A stretch of 64,000 nucleotides of DNA from Streptomyces sp. Ru72 (GCF_002920635.1 NZ_PQSR01000034.1:1-64000); one strand, 5' to 3'; shown: positions 48,720 through 58,269, counted from the first letter of the stretch. A program made the numbers and translations. Notes: generated by a model from the sequence alone, not told the origin.

Positions 48720-49133
48720 ATGGCTGCCAAGGACGAGGCGGACACTCCCGACCGGGCGCTGGTGGAACGGTGGCGCGACATCCTGGCGCTGCACGCCCGC
48801 ACCCAGTGCGAGCTCGACCGCGCCCTGCACCAGCACGGCCTGTGCGCCAGCGACTTCGAAGTGCTGGACGTGCTGTCGGGCGGGCCGGGGCCGGGGGCGG
48901 ACGGATCCTGCGGCTACCGCGTCCAGGAGATCTCCGAGCGGGTCCACCTCAGCCAGAGCGCGCTGTCACGGTTGATCGCCCGCCTGGAGAGGGACGGTCT
49001 GGTCGAGCGCGCCCTGTGCTCCGAGGACCGGCGGGGTGTGCGGGTGACGCTCACCGACAAGGGCCGTGCCCTGCACGGCGAGGTGCGTCCGGTGCAGCGC
49101 GCGGTACTGACGAGGATGCTCAGTCCCAGGTGA
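48720..49133 (+). CDS. MarR-family regulator of the DHA2 exporter
   Basis: A 137-residue MarR protein: ILALHARTQCELDRALHQHG dimerisation helix, ASDFEVLDVLSGG, recognition helix VHLSQSALSRLIARLERDGLV (about residues 75-95, quoted in part) and wing CSEDRRGVRVTLT. There is no Shine-Dalgarno; TACGGT (48708-48713) ends 6 nt before the ATG, so translation is probably leaderless. Divergence from the exporter and the intergenic dyads suggest a local repressor. The 3' end overlaps the next, convergent gene by 14 bp. Confidence 0.9.
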   Translation: MAAKDEADTPDRALVERWRDILALHARTQCELDRALHQHGLCASDFEVLDVLSGGPGPGADGSCGYRVQEISERVHLSQSALSRLIARLERDGLVERALCSEDRRGVRVTLTDKGRALHGEVRPVQRAVLTRMLSPR

Positions 49134-49860
49134 CGGCGGACCTCTCGCGCCACAGCGTGGCGAGGGAGGCATCACCGGTCACCTCGGGGAACGGCAGCCG
49201 GTTCCACAGCGACAGATACAAGTGCGTCGCCCGTCCGGCCACTTCGCAGTCGGCGTCGCCGCTCCCGCCCCGCTCGGTCACGGGAGGCTCGCCCGACAGC
49301 CGTACGGTCCACACCGCGCCGTCGACGTCCGTCGCACGCATCCGCAGCACCCGCGGCTCCTGGCTGCGGACCCTGCTCTTGGGGCGGGCGTGGAAGCCGC
49401 GCAGCAGCTCGTCGATGCCGTCCACCGCGAACTCCGGGGCGATCGCGGTGGGCGTACCGCCGCGCGCCGACTCGGCGTCGATCCGGTGCACGGTGGTCTC
49501 GTGCGCCTGCCGCCGGGCCCAGAAGGCCAGCGGCGAGGGCGCGGGCAGGAAGTGCCAGCACCGGACGTCGGGCGCGGCGGTGGAGAGGGTGTCCACGAGA
49601 TAGCGGTGCCCCTCCCGGAACCAGGCCGTCAGCTCCGTCCCGTCGAGGTCCGGCAGCCCGCCGTCAGGGTGGTACGAGGTGTGCCCCTCGGCGACGAAGG
49701 CCGCCGCCCAGCGGTGCACCATGCCGGTGTGCCGCAGCAGATCCCGTACCTGCCAGCCCGGGCACGTCGGCACCTTCGCCTTGGTACCCGCCTCCTCGGC
49801 CGCCTCGGACAGCAGCCGGCCCTCCCGCTCCAGGGCTCGCACGAACTCGGCAGTCTCCAT
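49120..49860 (-). CDS. maleylpyruvate isomerase-family (mycothiol-dependent, DinB-fold) protein
   Basis: A 246-residue protein with the MDMPI N-terminal domain: TCPGWQVRDLLRHTGMVHRWAA (metal-binding His near residue 43), and the HETTVHRIDAE motif that gives the other two His ligands. The C-terminal MDMPI_C half begins near residue 150. Such proteins often use mycothiol, but most family members have no assigned reaction. The annotated start ATG 49860 has no clear ribosome site and may be leaderless. Convergent with the MarR gene. Confidence 0.85.
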   Translation of the reverse strand: METAEFVRALEREGRLLSEAAEEAGTKAKVPTCPGWQVRDLLRHTGMVHRWAAAFVAEGHTSYHPDGGLPDLDGTELTAWFREGHRYLVDTLSTAAPDVRCWHFLPAPSPLAFWARRQAHETTVHRIDAESARGGTPTAIAPEFAVDGIDELLRGFHARPKSRVRSQEPRVLRMRATDVDGAVWTVRLSGEPPVTERGGSGDADCEVAGRATHLYLSLWNRLPFPEVTGDASLATLWRERSAVTWD

Positions 49861-49967
49861 GCGACGAGTGTGCCGGATCAAGCGCGCTCCAGGGCAAGAG
49901 CGAGCCCGGTGGCAAGGACTCCCTGGGCCGCGGCGGCCGGTGCGGGGTCCTCCACGGCCTCTTCCGG

Positions 49968-51173
49968 TCACAGGCGGCCGGCGGTCGCGCGGCGTGCCCC
50001 GTATGCGATCGCGGAGGCGATGGCCGCGAGGACCGCCACGCTGGTGAGCGCGGTGGGCAGCGAGAACCAGTCGGCCATGAACCCGATGGCGGGCGGGCCG
50101 AGGAGCATGCCGCCGTAACCGAGTGTCGAGGCCACCGCGACTCCGCCGGGGCCCGCCAGCGCACCGGCGCGCTCCACGGCGACCGGAAAGAGGTTGGCGA
50201 GGCCGAGCCCGGTGACGGCGAAGCCGAGCAGCGCCGCCCACACCGACGGCGCGAGCGAGCCGAGCAGCATGCCGGCCGATGCGGTGGCGCCGCCGGCCAC
50301 CACGGTACGGACGCGCCCGAGCCGTTCCAGGAGCGTGGTGCCGCTGATCCGGCCCACCGTCATGGCGAGCGCGAAGCAGGAGTAACCGGCCGCAGCGACC
50401 CCGGGGTGGGCGCCAAGGTCCTGTTCCAGGTGCAGCGCGCCCCAGTCCGCCAGCGCCCCCTCACCGTAGGCGGTGCACAGCGCGATCAGACCGAACACGG
50501 TGACCAGGCCCCGGCTGCGCGTGCCGAGCCGGTGCGGCGCGGCATCCTCGGGCCGCGCCGTGTCCGGTGGTTGCGGAGGCCGCTGACGCAGCAGCGTGGG
50601 CCCGGCGACCGCGGTCACGAACAGGCCCGTCACGGTCAGCCCGAGCAGGTGCCGGGTGGGCGACAGTGATCCCGCGACCAGCCCGCCGAGCCCGGCGCCC
50701 ACCATGCCGCCCAGGCTGAACGCGGCATGGAAGCTGGGCATGACCGGCCGTCGCAGCGCGGCCACCAGGTCGACGGCGGCGCTGTTGAACGCGACGTTGA
50801 TGCCTCCGTACGCCATCCCGAAGACCAGCAGGACGGCGCCGAGCGCCGGTGCGGAGTGGGTGAGCGGGGGCAGGGCGACGCTCAGCGACAGCAGGACCGC
50901 ACAGACGACGGTCACCGGGTGGCTGCCGAACCGGCGGCAGAGCCGGCCGGTGAGCGTCATCGTGATCACCGCGCCCGCGGACACTCCGAGAAGCGCGAGC
51001 CCCAGGGCGCTCGCCGACGCGCCCGTCTGCTCCTTGATGTCGGGGATGCGGACGACCCAACCGGCGAAGACGAAACCGTCGAGGGCGAAGAAGGCGGTGA
51101 GGGCGACACGGAGCCGGGACAGGTCGCCACCTGGCACGCCTTTGTGCAGGATGGATTTGTTTATGAGCGGCAC
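49968..51173 (-). CDS. MFS transporter, 12-TM
   Basis: A 401-residue membrane transporter with two six-helix halves. ALTAFFALDGFVFAGWVVRIPDIK at the N-terminus and motif A-like LTGRLCRRFGSHPV place it in the group of bacterial MFS proteins related to YbjJ/FucP-like sugar or small-molecule carriers. ADWGALHLEQDLG opens the second half. GTG 51173 gives the longest form without a ribosome site; a GTG at 51137 would lose 12 residues and is possible. The substrate and direction are unknown. Confidence 0.82.
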   Translation of the reverse strand: MPLINKSILHKGVPGGDLSRLRVALTAFFALDGFVFAGWVVRIPDIKEQTGASASALGLALLGVSAGAVITMTLTGRLCRRFGSHPVTVVCAVLLSLSVALPPLTHSAPALGAVLLVFGMAYGGINVAFNSAAVDLVAALRRPVMPSFHAAFSLGGMVGAGLGGLVAGSLSPTRHLLGLTVTGLFVTAVAGPTLLRQRPPQPPDTARPEDAAPHRLGTRSRGLVTVFGLIALCTAYGEGALADWGALHLEQDLGAHPGVAAAGYSCFALAMTVGRISGTTLLERLGRVRTVVAGGATASAGMLLGSLAPSVWAALLGFAVTGLGLANLFPVAVERAGALAGPGGVAVASTLGYGGMLLGPPAIGFMADWFSLPTALTSVAVLAAIASAIAYGARRATAGRL

Positions 51174-51596
51174 AAAATGAGGCTAGGAGAGTACTCCTGG
51201 GCGGGCAAGGCGATGGTGGGTGCCGACCGGGCCGGGCGTCGCGGGGGCCGGTACGGGGAGTCCGGGACGCGGGCGGCCCTGAGCCGGTCGAACAGAACGT
51301 CTCGCGCGCGAACTTTCGTTGCGGCAGGCACTCTTGACAGCGTGCGCACTGTTTCGCGACGTTTGATCCTTGCCGAACGTGTCCCGTCCCGGTCCTCGAC
51401 CATGGGGCGAGCGCGTACACGGCGTGGGCCGACAGGGGCCCGAAGCAGTGACAGGACGCGGACAGCGTCACAGGGGGGAGCGGTCGTCCGATGCGATCCA
51501 CATGCAGATCCACGAGTAGTCGTCACCACGCCTTGCCGGGCTGTGCCGTCGCCGGCACGTTCCTCGCGGAGCCTGCGGAAGGGCGGTTGATGTGAG
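51174..51596. other. intergenic region between divergent MFS and CelD-like genes
   Basis: About 420 bases. A consensus TTGACA occurs at 51334-51339 on the plus strand, but I see no -10 at a good distance. There is no stable dyad and no small gene with a ribosome site. Promoters for both flanking genes must lie here. Confidence 0.4.
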
Positions 51597-52712
51597 GTGG
51601 ACATCACCATTCACCGGCCGCACGAGCTGAGCGAAGCGCTCCGCGGGGCCTGGCACCAGGCCATGGACGCGTCGCCCGAATACGCCAATCCCTTCCTGGC
51701 ACCCGAGTTCGCGACCGGGATCGGCCGGTACCGCGGCGGATCGCGGGTGGCGGTGCTGCGCGAGAACGGGGAGCCCGTCGGATTCCTCCCGTACGAGCGC
51801 AACGCCCTGGGCGTGGGCCGGGCCATCGGTCTGGGCCTGTCCGACTGCCAGGCCCTCGTGCACCGACCCGGAATCTCCTGGGACACTCGGGACCTGTTGC
51901 AGGCCTGCGGGTTGTCCATCTTCGAGTTCGACCATCTCGTCGAGGAGCAGAAACCCTTCGGCCGACACGTCACGGGGACGTTCGCCTCACCGGTGATCGA
52001 TGTGAAACCCGGCGACGGCGACTACCCGCACTGGCTGCGCGACACGTATCCGGGGCTGGCCAAGACGGTCCTCAAGAAGGAGCGCCGCGTGGGGCGCGAC
52101 GTCGGCGAGGTGCGGTTCGTGTTCGACGAGCGCGATCCGCGGGCGCTGCGCACGCTGATGCAGTGGAAGTCCGCCCAGTACCGCAGGACCGGACGGATGG
52201 ACCGGTTCTCGCGGCCGTGGATCGTCGACCTGGTGGGCCACCTCTCCCGAGTCCGCGAGGAGCACTTCACCGGCGTTCTGTCCGTGCTGTACGCCGGTGA
52301 CCGGCCGATGGCCGCCCACTTCGGGCCGAGGTCCAGCACCGTGCTCGCGGCCTGGTTCACCGCCTACGACCCCGAACTCCGCTACTACTCGCCCGGGTTG
52401 ATGATGCACCTCCGGCTGACCGAGGCGGCGGCCCGGAACGGTGTGACGCTCGTGGACCTGGGGCGGGGCGACAAGGAGTACAAGGACTGGCTCAAGACCC
52501 GGGAGTTGCGGGTGGGCGAGGGGTTCGCCACCCGCCCCCACCCGGTGGCCGCGGCGTACCGGCTGTGGCGCAGGCCGGTGCGCGGCCTGCGCAACACGGT
52601 CCTGGCCCACCCCGAGTTGCGGAAACCGGCCGACCGGCTGCTGAAGACGGTCGGCACCCTGCGCACCTCGGGCGGGGCGGAGTCCGGCAGAGGGCGGACC
52701 CCGGCACGTTGA
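51597..52712 (+). CDS. CelD/BcsL-type GNAT-fold protein
   Basis: A 371-residue protein with two GNAT-like halves (about residues 1-160 and 165-340). The second half contains LSVLYAGDRPMAAHFGPRSS, AAWFTAYDPELRYYSPGLMM and the conserved LGRGDKEYKDWLK, as in acetyltransferases linked to polysaccharide (cellulose) synthesis. No polysaccharide genes are adjacent. It may acylate a sugar or peptide in the envelope. GTG 51597 has GAAGGG upstream at a long spacing. Confidence 0.82.
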   Translation: MDITIHRPHELSEALRGAWHQAMDASPEYANPFLAPEFATGIGRYRGGSRVAVLRENGEPVGFLPYERNALGVGRAIGLGLSDCQALVHRPGISWDTRDLLQACGLSIFEFDHLVEEQKPFGRHVTGTFASPVIDVKPGDGDYPHWLRDTYPGLAKTVLKKERRVGRDVGEVRFVFDERDPRALRTLMQWKSAQYRRTGRMDRFSRPWIVDLVGHLSRVREEHFTGVLSVLYAGDRPMAAHFGPRSSTVLAAWFTAYDPELRYYSPGLMMHLRLTEAAARNGVTLVDLGRGDKEYKDWLKTRELRVGEGFATRPHPVAAAYRLWRRPVRGLRNTVLAHPELRKPADRLLKTVGTLRTSGGAESGRGRTPAR

Positions 52713-52790
52713 GGGACGTCCCGCTCCCGGCACCGCGTGTCCGCCGTGCCGGGAGTCCGCCGGATCCGGCCGAGGCCGACCCGCGTCCGC

Positions 52791-54236
52791 TCAGACCGCG
52801 GGCGCCGGGTAGGTCGGGTACTCCACGCCGGAGACGTGCTGGACGACCCGGATGACCTGGCAGGAGTAGCCGAACTCGTTGTCGTACCACAGGTAGAGGA
52901 TCGCGTTGTCGCCATCGACCTTGGTGGCTCCGGCGTCGACGATCGAGGCGTGGCGCGAGCCGATGAAGTCGCTCGAGACGGCGTCGGGGGCGCTGATGAA
53001 GTCGATCTGGCGCTTGAGCGGCGAGGTCAGCGACACGTCACGGAGGTGGGTGAGGACCTCGTCGCGGGTGGTCTCGCGGGCGAGTTGCAGGTTGAGGATC
53101 GCGATGGAGACGTCCGGCACCGGGACGCGGATCGAACTGCCGGTGATCCTCGCCTTGAGGTCGGGCAGAGCCTTGGCGACGGCGGAGGCGGCACCCGTCT
53201 CGGTGATGACCATGTTGAGCGGCGCCGAGCGGCCGCGGCGGTCGGACTTGTGGTAGTTGTCCAGCAGGTTCTGGTCGTTGGTGAACGAATGGACCGTCTC
53301 CACGTGCCCGCGCAGCACGCCGAACTCGTCGTCCATCGCCTTCAGCGGCGGCACGATCGCGTTGGTGGTGCAGGACGCACAGGACAGGATCCGCTCGTCC
53401 GGCTTGATCATGTCGTGGTTCACGCCGTGGACGATGTTGGGGACGTCGCCCTTGCCCGGGGCGGTCAGGACGACCTTGTCGATACCGGGGCGCAGGTGCT
53501 TCGACAGGCCCTCGCGGTCACGCCACTTGCCGGTGTTGTCGATGAGGATGGCGTCCTTGATGCCGTACGCCGTGTAGTCGACCTCGCTCGGGTCGTCGGC
53601 GTGGATCACCTTGATCTCGTTGCCGTTGGCGACGATCGTGCCGTTCGCCTCGTCGACGGTGATCGTGCCGTGGAACTGGCCGTGGATGGAGTCACGGCGC
53701 AGCAACGAGGCGCGCTTGACGAGGTCCTGGTCACCACCGCCGCGTATGACGACGGCGCGCAGTCGCAGCCCGTTGCCGGAGCCGGCCTTCTCGATGAGCA
53801 GTCGGGCGAGCAGGCGCCCGATGCGGCCGAAGCCGTAGAGGACGACGTCACGCGGCTCACGGCGCTCGATCTTGTTCGCCCCCGTGGCACCGGCGACGGC
53901 CTCGGCGGTGAACTCCTCCACCGGCAGACCCCGGTCGTCGGCCCTGTACGTGGCGGCGAGCATGCCGATGTCGATCTGGGAGGGGCCGAGATCGAGGGCG
54001 GTGAGCGCCTGCAGGAACGGCAGTGTCTCGGTGACCGAGAGCTCCTCCCCGGCGATCTGACGGGCGAACCGGTGGGTCTTGAGGATGCTGACCACCGACT
54101 TGTTCACCAGGGAGCGACTGTGGAGGAGGACCGTGACGTCCCGCTCCCGGTGCAGTCTCCCGATGATCGGGATCATCGACTCCGCGATCTCCTCGCGGTG
54201 CTTCCAGCTGGTGAACGAGTCGTCGTTGACAGTCAC
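52791..54236 (-). CDS. gap: glyceraldehyde-3-phosphate dehydrogenase, long form
   Basis: A 481-residue GAPDH, about 130-150 residues longer than the usual glycolytic enzyme. The N-terminal 130 residues (MTVNDDSFTSWKHREEIAES) are an extension found in this actinobacterial subfamily. The Rossmann fold starts at VVLYGFGRIGR (131-141); the catalytic Cys is C289 in SCASCTTNAIV, the active-site His H316 in TVHSFTNDQ, and the C-terminal WYDNEFGYSCQ is the family signature. It may act in an alternative, perhaps gluconeogenic or stress-linked, role (inference). GTG start. Divergent from htpG. Confidence 0.93.
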   Translation of the reverse strand: MTVNDDSFTSWKHREEIAESMIPIIGRLHRERDVTVLLHSRSLVNKSVVSILKTHRFARQIAGEELSVTETLPFLQALTALDLGPSQIDIGMLAATYRADDRGLPVEEFTAEAVAGATGANKIERREPRDVVLYGFGRIGRLLARLLIEKAGSGNGLRLRAVVIRGGGDQDLVKRASLLRRDSIHGQFHGTITVDEANGTIVANGNEIKVIHADDPSEVDYTAYGIKDAILIDNTGKWRDREGLSKHLRPGIDKVVLTAPGKGDVPNIVHGVNHDMIKPDERILSCASCTTNAIVPPLKAMDDEFGVLRGHVETVHSFTNDQNLLDNYHKSDRRGRSAPLNMVITETGAASAVAKALPDLKARITGSSIRVPVPDVSIAILNLQLARETTRDEVLTHLRDVSLTSPLKRQIDFISAPDAVSSDFIGSRHASIVDAGATKVDGDNAILYLWYDNEFGYSCQVIRVVQHVSGVEYPTYPAPAV

Positions 54237-54383
54237 AGTTTTATCTTTCGAGCTAGGCGGCGCTCATATGCTAACCCCTGCCGTTCGATTATCGGCGACG
54301 GGTCGGCCTCCCGTCCTCACATGGTGTTCTACAGTGACTACCAACCGTTCCGGCGACCCAGACCCGTGAGGTAATCGCGAACC

Positions 54384-56291
54384 ATGCCGACCGAAACGTT
54401 TGAGTTCCAAGTAGAGGCCCGTCAGCTGCTGCAGCTGATGATCCACTCGGTCTACTCGAACAAGGATGTCTTCCTGCGCGAGCTCGTCTCCAACGCCTCC
54501 GACGCGCTGGACAAGCTGCGCCTCGCCGCGCTGCGGGACGACACGCTCGACGCCGATGTGTCCGACCTGCACATCGAGATCGAGATCGACAAGGACGCCC
54601 GCACCCTCACCGTGCGGGACAACGGCATCGGCATGTCGTACGACGAGGTCGGGCAGCTCATCGGCACGATCGCCAACTCCGGCACGGCCACGTTCCTGAA
54701 GGAGCTCAAGGAGGCCGAGGACGGGGCCGGAGCCGAGGGTCTCATCGGGCAGTTCGGGGTCGGCTTCTACTCCGGCTTCATGGTGGCGGACGAGGTGACC
54801 CTGGTGACCCGCCGCGCCGGCGAGAGCCAGGGCACCCGCTGGACGTCCCGCGGCGAGGGCACGTACACGCTGGAGAAGGTCGACGACGCGCCGCAGGGCA
54901 CCGCGGTCATCCTGCACCTCAAGCCGGCGGACCCGGACGACCAGCTCCACGACTACGCCTCCGAATGGAAGATCAGGGAGATCGTCAAGCGGTACTCCGA
55001 CTTCATCACCTGGCCGATCCGGCTGGTGCCCCAGGCGGGCACGGCGGAGGGTGACGACGGCGCGCCCGAACCCGAGACGCTCAACTCGATGAAGGCCCTG
55101 TGGGCGCGCTCGCGCGATGAGGTGTCCGATGACGAGTACCACGAGCTGTACAAGCACATCGGCCACGACTGGCGCGATCCACTGGAGACGATCCGGCTGC
55201 AGGCGGAGGGCACCTTCGAGTACCAGGCCCTGCTGTTCCTCCCGTCGCACGCCCCGCACGACCTGTTCACGCAGGGCTTCGAGCGAGGGGTGCAGCTCTA
55301 TGTGAAGCGCGTCCTCATCATGGACGACTGTGAGGCGCTGCTGCCGCCGTACCTCCGCTTCGTCAAGGGCGTCGTCGACGCGGCGGACCTCTCGCTCAAC
55401 GTGTCCCGCGAGATCCTGCAGCAGGACCGTCACATCCGGATGATGCAGCGTCGCCTGACCAAGAAGGTCCTGTCCACGGTCAAGGACATGATGACCAGCG
55501 CGCCGGACCGGTACGCCACCTTCTGGCGGGAGTTCGGTGCCGTCCTGAAGGAGGGACTGGTCACCGACCCCGACAACCGCGACGCCATCCTCGCCGTCTC
55601 CTCGTACGCCACCACGCACGGCGACGACGAGCCGACCACGCTGAAGAGCTACGTGGAGCGGATGCGGGACGGGCAGGAGGACATCTACTACATCACGGGT
55701 GAGTCCCGGCAGAGCATCGAGAACTCCCCGCACATGGAGGCGTTCCGGGACCGCGGCATCGAGGTGCTCCTGCTCACGGACCCCGTCGACGAGGTGTGGG
55801 TCGACGCCGTGGGCGAGTACGAGGGCAAGGCGCTGCGTTCCGTCACCAAGGGTGAGATCGACCTCGGCGCGCGCGGGGACGAGAAGGGCGACGAGGAGCG
55901 GGAGAAGCAGGCCGAGGAGTACGCCGGTCTGCTCGGCTGGATGAAGGAACAGCTGGACGAGGACATCAAGGAGGTGCGTCTGTCGTCGCGCCTCACCGTG
56001 TCGGCGGCCTGCATCGTCTCGGACGCGCAGGACCTGACCCCGGCCCTGGAGAACATGTACAGGGCGATGGGGCAGGAGGTGCCGCGCACCAAGCGGATCC
56101 TGGAACTCAACCCCGACCACTCGCTCGTGAAGAGCCTGAACCAGGCGTACAAGGAACGCGAGGACCGCACCGTGCTCGCCGAGACCACCGAACTGCTGCA
56201 CGGCCTTGCGGTGCTCGCCGAGGGCGGCCAGCCCAAGGAACCCGCGCGTTTCGCCAAGCTGGTGGCGGACCGCCTGGAGCGCACGCTGTAG
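54384..56291 (+). CDS. htpG: molecular chaperone HtpG (Hsp90)
   Basis: A 635-residue Hsp90: N-terminal GHKL ATPase with [30 protein letters not shown], the ATP lid [11 protein letters not shown] and [15 protein letters not shown]; a middle domain with [12 protein letters not shown] and [13 protein letters not shown]; and a C-terminal dimerisation domain. It folds or holds client proteins in the cytoplasm under stress. ATG 54384 has GAGGT 11 nt upstream. No HspR- or CIRCE-type operator is visible in the 147-bp divergent region with gap. Confidence 0.95.
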
Positions 56292-56484
56292 CTCCGTCCG
56301 CCGGAGCGACGGGAGTTCGAGGCGCCCGGCCGTGCGGGTCGCCCCGACCACCGGGCGGCTTTCTGCGACGTGCTGCCGCCGAAGACCGCGGCCACCTCGG
56401 GGAAGGAGTCGATACAGCCGTCGAGCAGTCCGCGGTCGGCTCGTCGGCGGCGTGACGCGCCGACGAGCCCGCGTGCGAACGCTC
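56292..56484. terminator. hairpins between htpG and the decayed dehydratase
   Basis: Holds CGCCCGG...CCGGGCG (56323-56329 with 56351-56357), a likely htpG terminator, and a perfect 12-bp stem GGCTCGTCGGCG/CGCCGACGAGCC (56438-56449 with 56458-56469, 8-nt loop), which is suited to terminate the leftward operon. No gene. Confidence 0.55.
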
Positions 56485-56644
56485 CTACCAGGAGGCCAGC
56501 GACCCGTCCGCGTTGCGCCACACCAGGTTGCGCCAGCGGTGCCCGCGCTCGGCGGCGGCACGGACCGCATCCCTCGTCGATGGCGATGCCCAGGCCGGGC
56601 GCGGTCAGGCGCTCGATGTAGCCGTCGCGGAAGGTGAAGGGTTC
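56485..56644 (-). pseudogene. C-terminal remnant of an enolase-superfamily sugar-acid dehydratase
   Basis: Only the last 50 or so residues remain. Read in frame after the SDR part: [25 protein letters not shown], the typical end of a galactonate/gluconate-type dehydratase (mandelate racemase family). After a one-base shift the frame continues [17 protein letters not shown]...GSLASW and reaches a TAG at 56485-56487. The barrel and all catalytic residues are missing. It is fused to a truncated SDR by what looks like a deletion. Confidence 0.75.
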
Positions 56645-56986
56645 GGCGTCGTGCCAGGACGTGTCGTCCAGTTCGTGGGCGGCTCCGGGCAGGTTCCGGC
56701 CGGCGTTGAGATGCAGCACGTCGAGCTGCCGGGTGCGCGCGGTGATCTCGGCGACGGCGGCGGCCCACTCGTCGGGCGAGGTGACGTCGAGTCGGCGGCT
56801 GCGCGCCTGGCCCCCCTCGGCGCGGACCTCCTCGGCCACTTGGTGAGCGGCCCTGTCGTCGGCATCGGTGACGACGACGGACGCCCCCTCCGCGGCCAAG
56901 CGGTGGGCGGTGGCCTCGCCGATGCCGGAGCCGGCCGCGGTGAGCAGGGCGGTCCGCCCCGCGAAGCGGGCGGGGGCGGCGGTCAT
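56645..56986 (-). pseudogene. truncated short-chain dehydrogenase (N-terminal half)
   Basis: About 114 residues of an SDR: cofactor loop [21 protein letters not shown], acidic VVTDADD (NAD preference), LDVTSPDEW and LHLNAGRN. The fold stops at DDTSWHDA, before the catalytic Ser and YxxxK, and runs into the dehydratase remnant. Its ATG overlaps the LacI stop by ATGA, so it was the second gene of the LacI operon, probably an aldose 1-dehydrogenase. It is not expected to be active. Confidence 0.8.
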
Positions 56987-58020
56987 GGAGCGTCTCCGGG
57001 GCGGGCGGTCGAACCGCGCAGCACCAGGCGCGGCTCGGTGGGTACGACCACGTCTCCTGGCGGCGTGCCCCGGATGGCGGCGACGAGGGCGTCGACGGCG
57101 GCGGTACCCAGCTCGTACAGGGGCATGGCCACGGTGGTCAGCGGCGGATGGAGGTGCCCGGCGACGGGCAGGTCGTCGTTGCCGACCACCGAGATGTCCT
57201 CGGGGATCCGAAGCCCCAGGCTCCGGATCGCGCCCATCGCGCCGATGGCCTGGGCGAGCGAGCTGGTGTAGAGCGCGGTGACCCGGCGGTGGGTGCCGCC
57301 GTCGGCGGGACGGAGCAGTTCCAGTGCCGCGGACACGCCACCGTCCTCGGTGAAGTCTCCGGAGGCCACGGGAGCGGCGACCGAGAGCTCCTCTGCGTGG
57401 CGCTGGAACGCCTGCTTGCGGGTGTCGCTGGGGGTGATGCCGGGTGGACCGGCGATGTGGCCGATCGTGCGGTGGCCGAGGTCGTACAGGTGGTCCAACG
57501 CGGTGACGCTGGAGCGGGCCACGTCCATGGTGACGTTCCGGCCGGAGCCCTCGACCGACCGGTTGAGGAAGACGTGCGGGACCGGACTGCGGCCGAGCGC
57601 GTCGAGCAGGGGGTGACCGGGACGGGCCGAGGCGATCAGCAGTCCGTCCACGCGGCCCTCCTGGACCAGGTCGTTGAAGGACTCGTCCGCCTCCTGCCCG
57701 TCGAAGTCCTCGGCCAGCAGGGAGAGATAGCCGAGCTCACGGGCCCGCTGGTAGGCGCCGCGGGCGATGGTGACGTACGTCGGGTTGGCGAGGGCGGGGA
57801 CCAGCAGCGCGAGGGCGTGGGTGCTGGCACCCGCCAGCGCCCGCGCCCCGGAGTGGGGACGGTAGCCGAGCGCTTCCGCGGCCTCGTGGACGCGCCGCCG
57901 CGTCTCCGGCCGGACGGACAGGTCCTGGCGGCCGTTGAGCACCTTGGACACGGTCGCCTTGGAGACCCCGGCCGCCTGTGCGACGTCCACCAGCCTGGCC
58001 CGGGCGGTCTGCTGCGCCAA
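56983..58020 (-). CDS. LacI-family regulator of the sugar-acid locus
   Basis: A 345-residue repressor. [26 protein letters not shown] (residues 9-31, quoted in part as [19 protein letters not shown]), hinge [11 protein letters not shown], and effector domain [20 protein letters not shown] to [18 protein letters not shown]. The TTG start at 58020 is supported by GAGAGGGG 7 nt upstream. It is divergent from the KDPG aldolase operon, and the dyad GTTCCG-gcga-CGGAAC at 58059-58074 lies in that operon's promoter spacer. The effector is probably a sugar acid such as galactonate, gluconate or KDG (inference). Confidence 0.92.
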   Translation of the reverse strand: MAQQTARARLVDVAQAAGVSKATVSKVLNGRQDLSVRPETRRRVHEAAEALGYRPHSGARALAGASTHALALLVPALANPTYVTIARGAYQRARELGYLSLLAEDFDGQEADESFNDLVQEGRVDGLLIASARPGHPLLDALGRSPVPHVFLNRSVEGSGRNVTMDVARSSVTALDHLYDLGHRTIGHIAGPPGITPSDTRKQAFQRHAEELSVAAPVASGDFTEDGGVSAALELLRPADGGTHRRVTALYTSSLAQAIGAMGAIRSLGLRIPEDISVVGNDDLPVAGHLHPPLTTVAMPLYELGTAAVDALVAAIRGTPPGDVVVPTEPRLVLRGSTARPGDAP

Positions 58021-58051
58021 CTGGGCACCCCTCTCGCTGGATTGGAAGGTC

Positions 58052-58081
58052 TTGACACGTTCCGGCGACGGAACTTAACGT
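58052..58081 (+). promoter_or_regulatory. promoter of the aldolase operon with operator in its spacer
   Basis: TTGACA (58052-58057), 18 bp, TAACGT (58076-58081). The perfect dyad GTTCCG-gcga-CGGAAC (58059-58074) fills the spacer, so a bound LacI protein would exclude RNA polymerase. A second, weaker inverted repeat, TTTCC-tcagac-GGAAA (58105-58120), and the palindrome GATATATC (58126-58133) lie downstream in the leader. Confidence 0.65.
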
Positions 58082-58221
58082 CCGCGGGAGTGGCGGTCAA
58101 CCGGTTTCCTCAGACGGAAATAGGCGATATATCTGGGCGAAGCCTGACAAGAGTTCTGCCGTGTGGCCCGGCACATCGGCCGACCGGGCATGACACCGAA
58201 CCTTCTGCCAAAGGACTTCGC

Positions 58222-58269
58222 ATGACCGACATGCAAGGAATCGGCAAGTCGCCCGGGGCGGTGGGGTGA
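58222..58269 (+). CDS. 15-codon upstream reading frame coupled to the aldolase
   Basis: Encodes MTDMQGIGKSPGAVG. It has a good AAGGA site 6 nt before its ATG and ends TGATG, sharing one base with the aldolase ATG 58269. It may promote translational coupling or be a leader peptide. It has no homology that I recognise and could be the remnant start of a deleted gene. Confidence 0.4.
   Translation: MTDMQGIGKSPGAVG

Noticed and set aside
51334-51362. TTGACA as the promoter of the CelD-like gene
   Set aside because: No -10-like hexamer occurs 16-19 bp downstream.
54237-54383. HspR (HAIR) or CIRCE heat-shock operator upstream of htpG
   Set aside because: Neither the CTTGAGT-N7-ACTCAAG nor the TTAGCACTC-N9-GAGTGCTAA pattern is present in the 147-bp region.
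56292-56484. Possible small gene between htpG and the dehydratase remnant
   Set aside because: Only hairpins and fragmentary frames are present; any similarity to a coding segment is too short to support.
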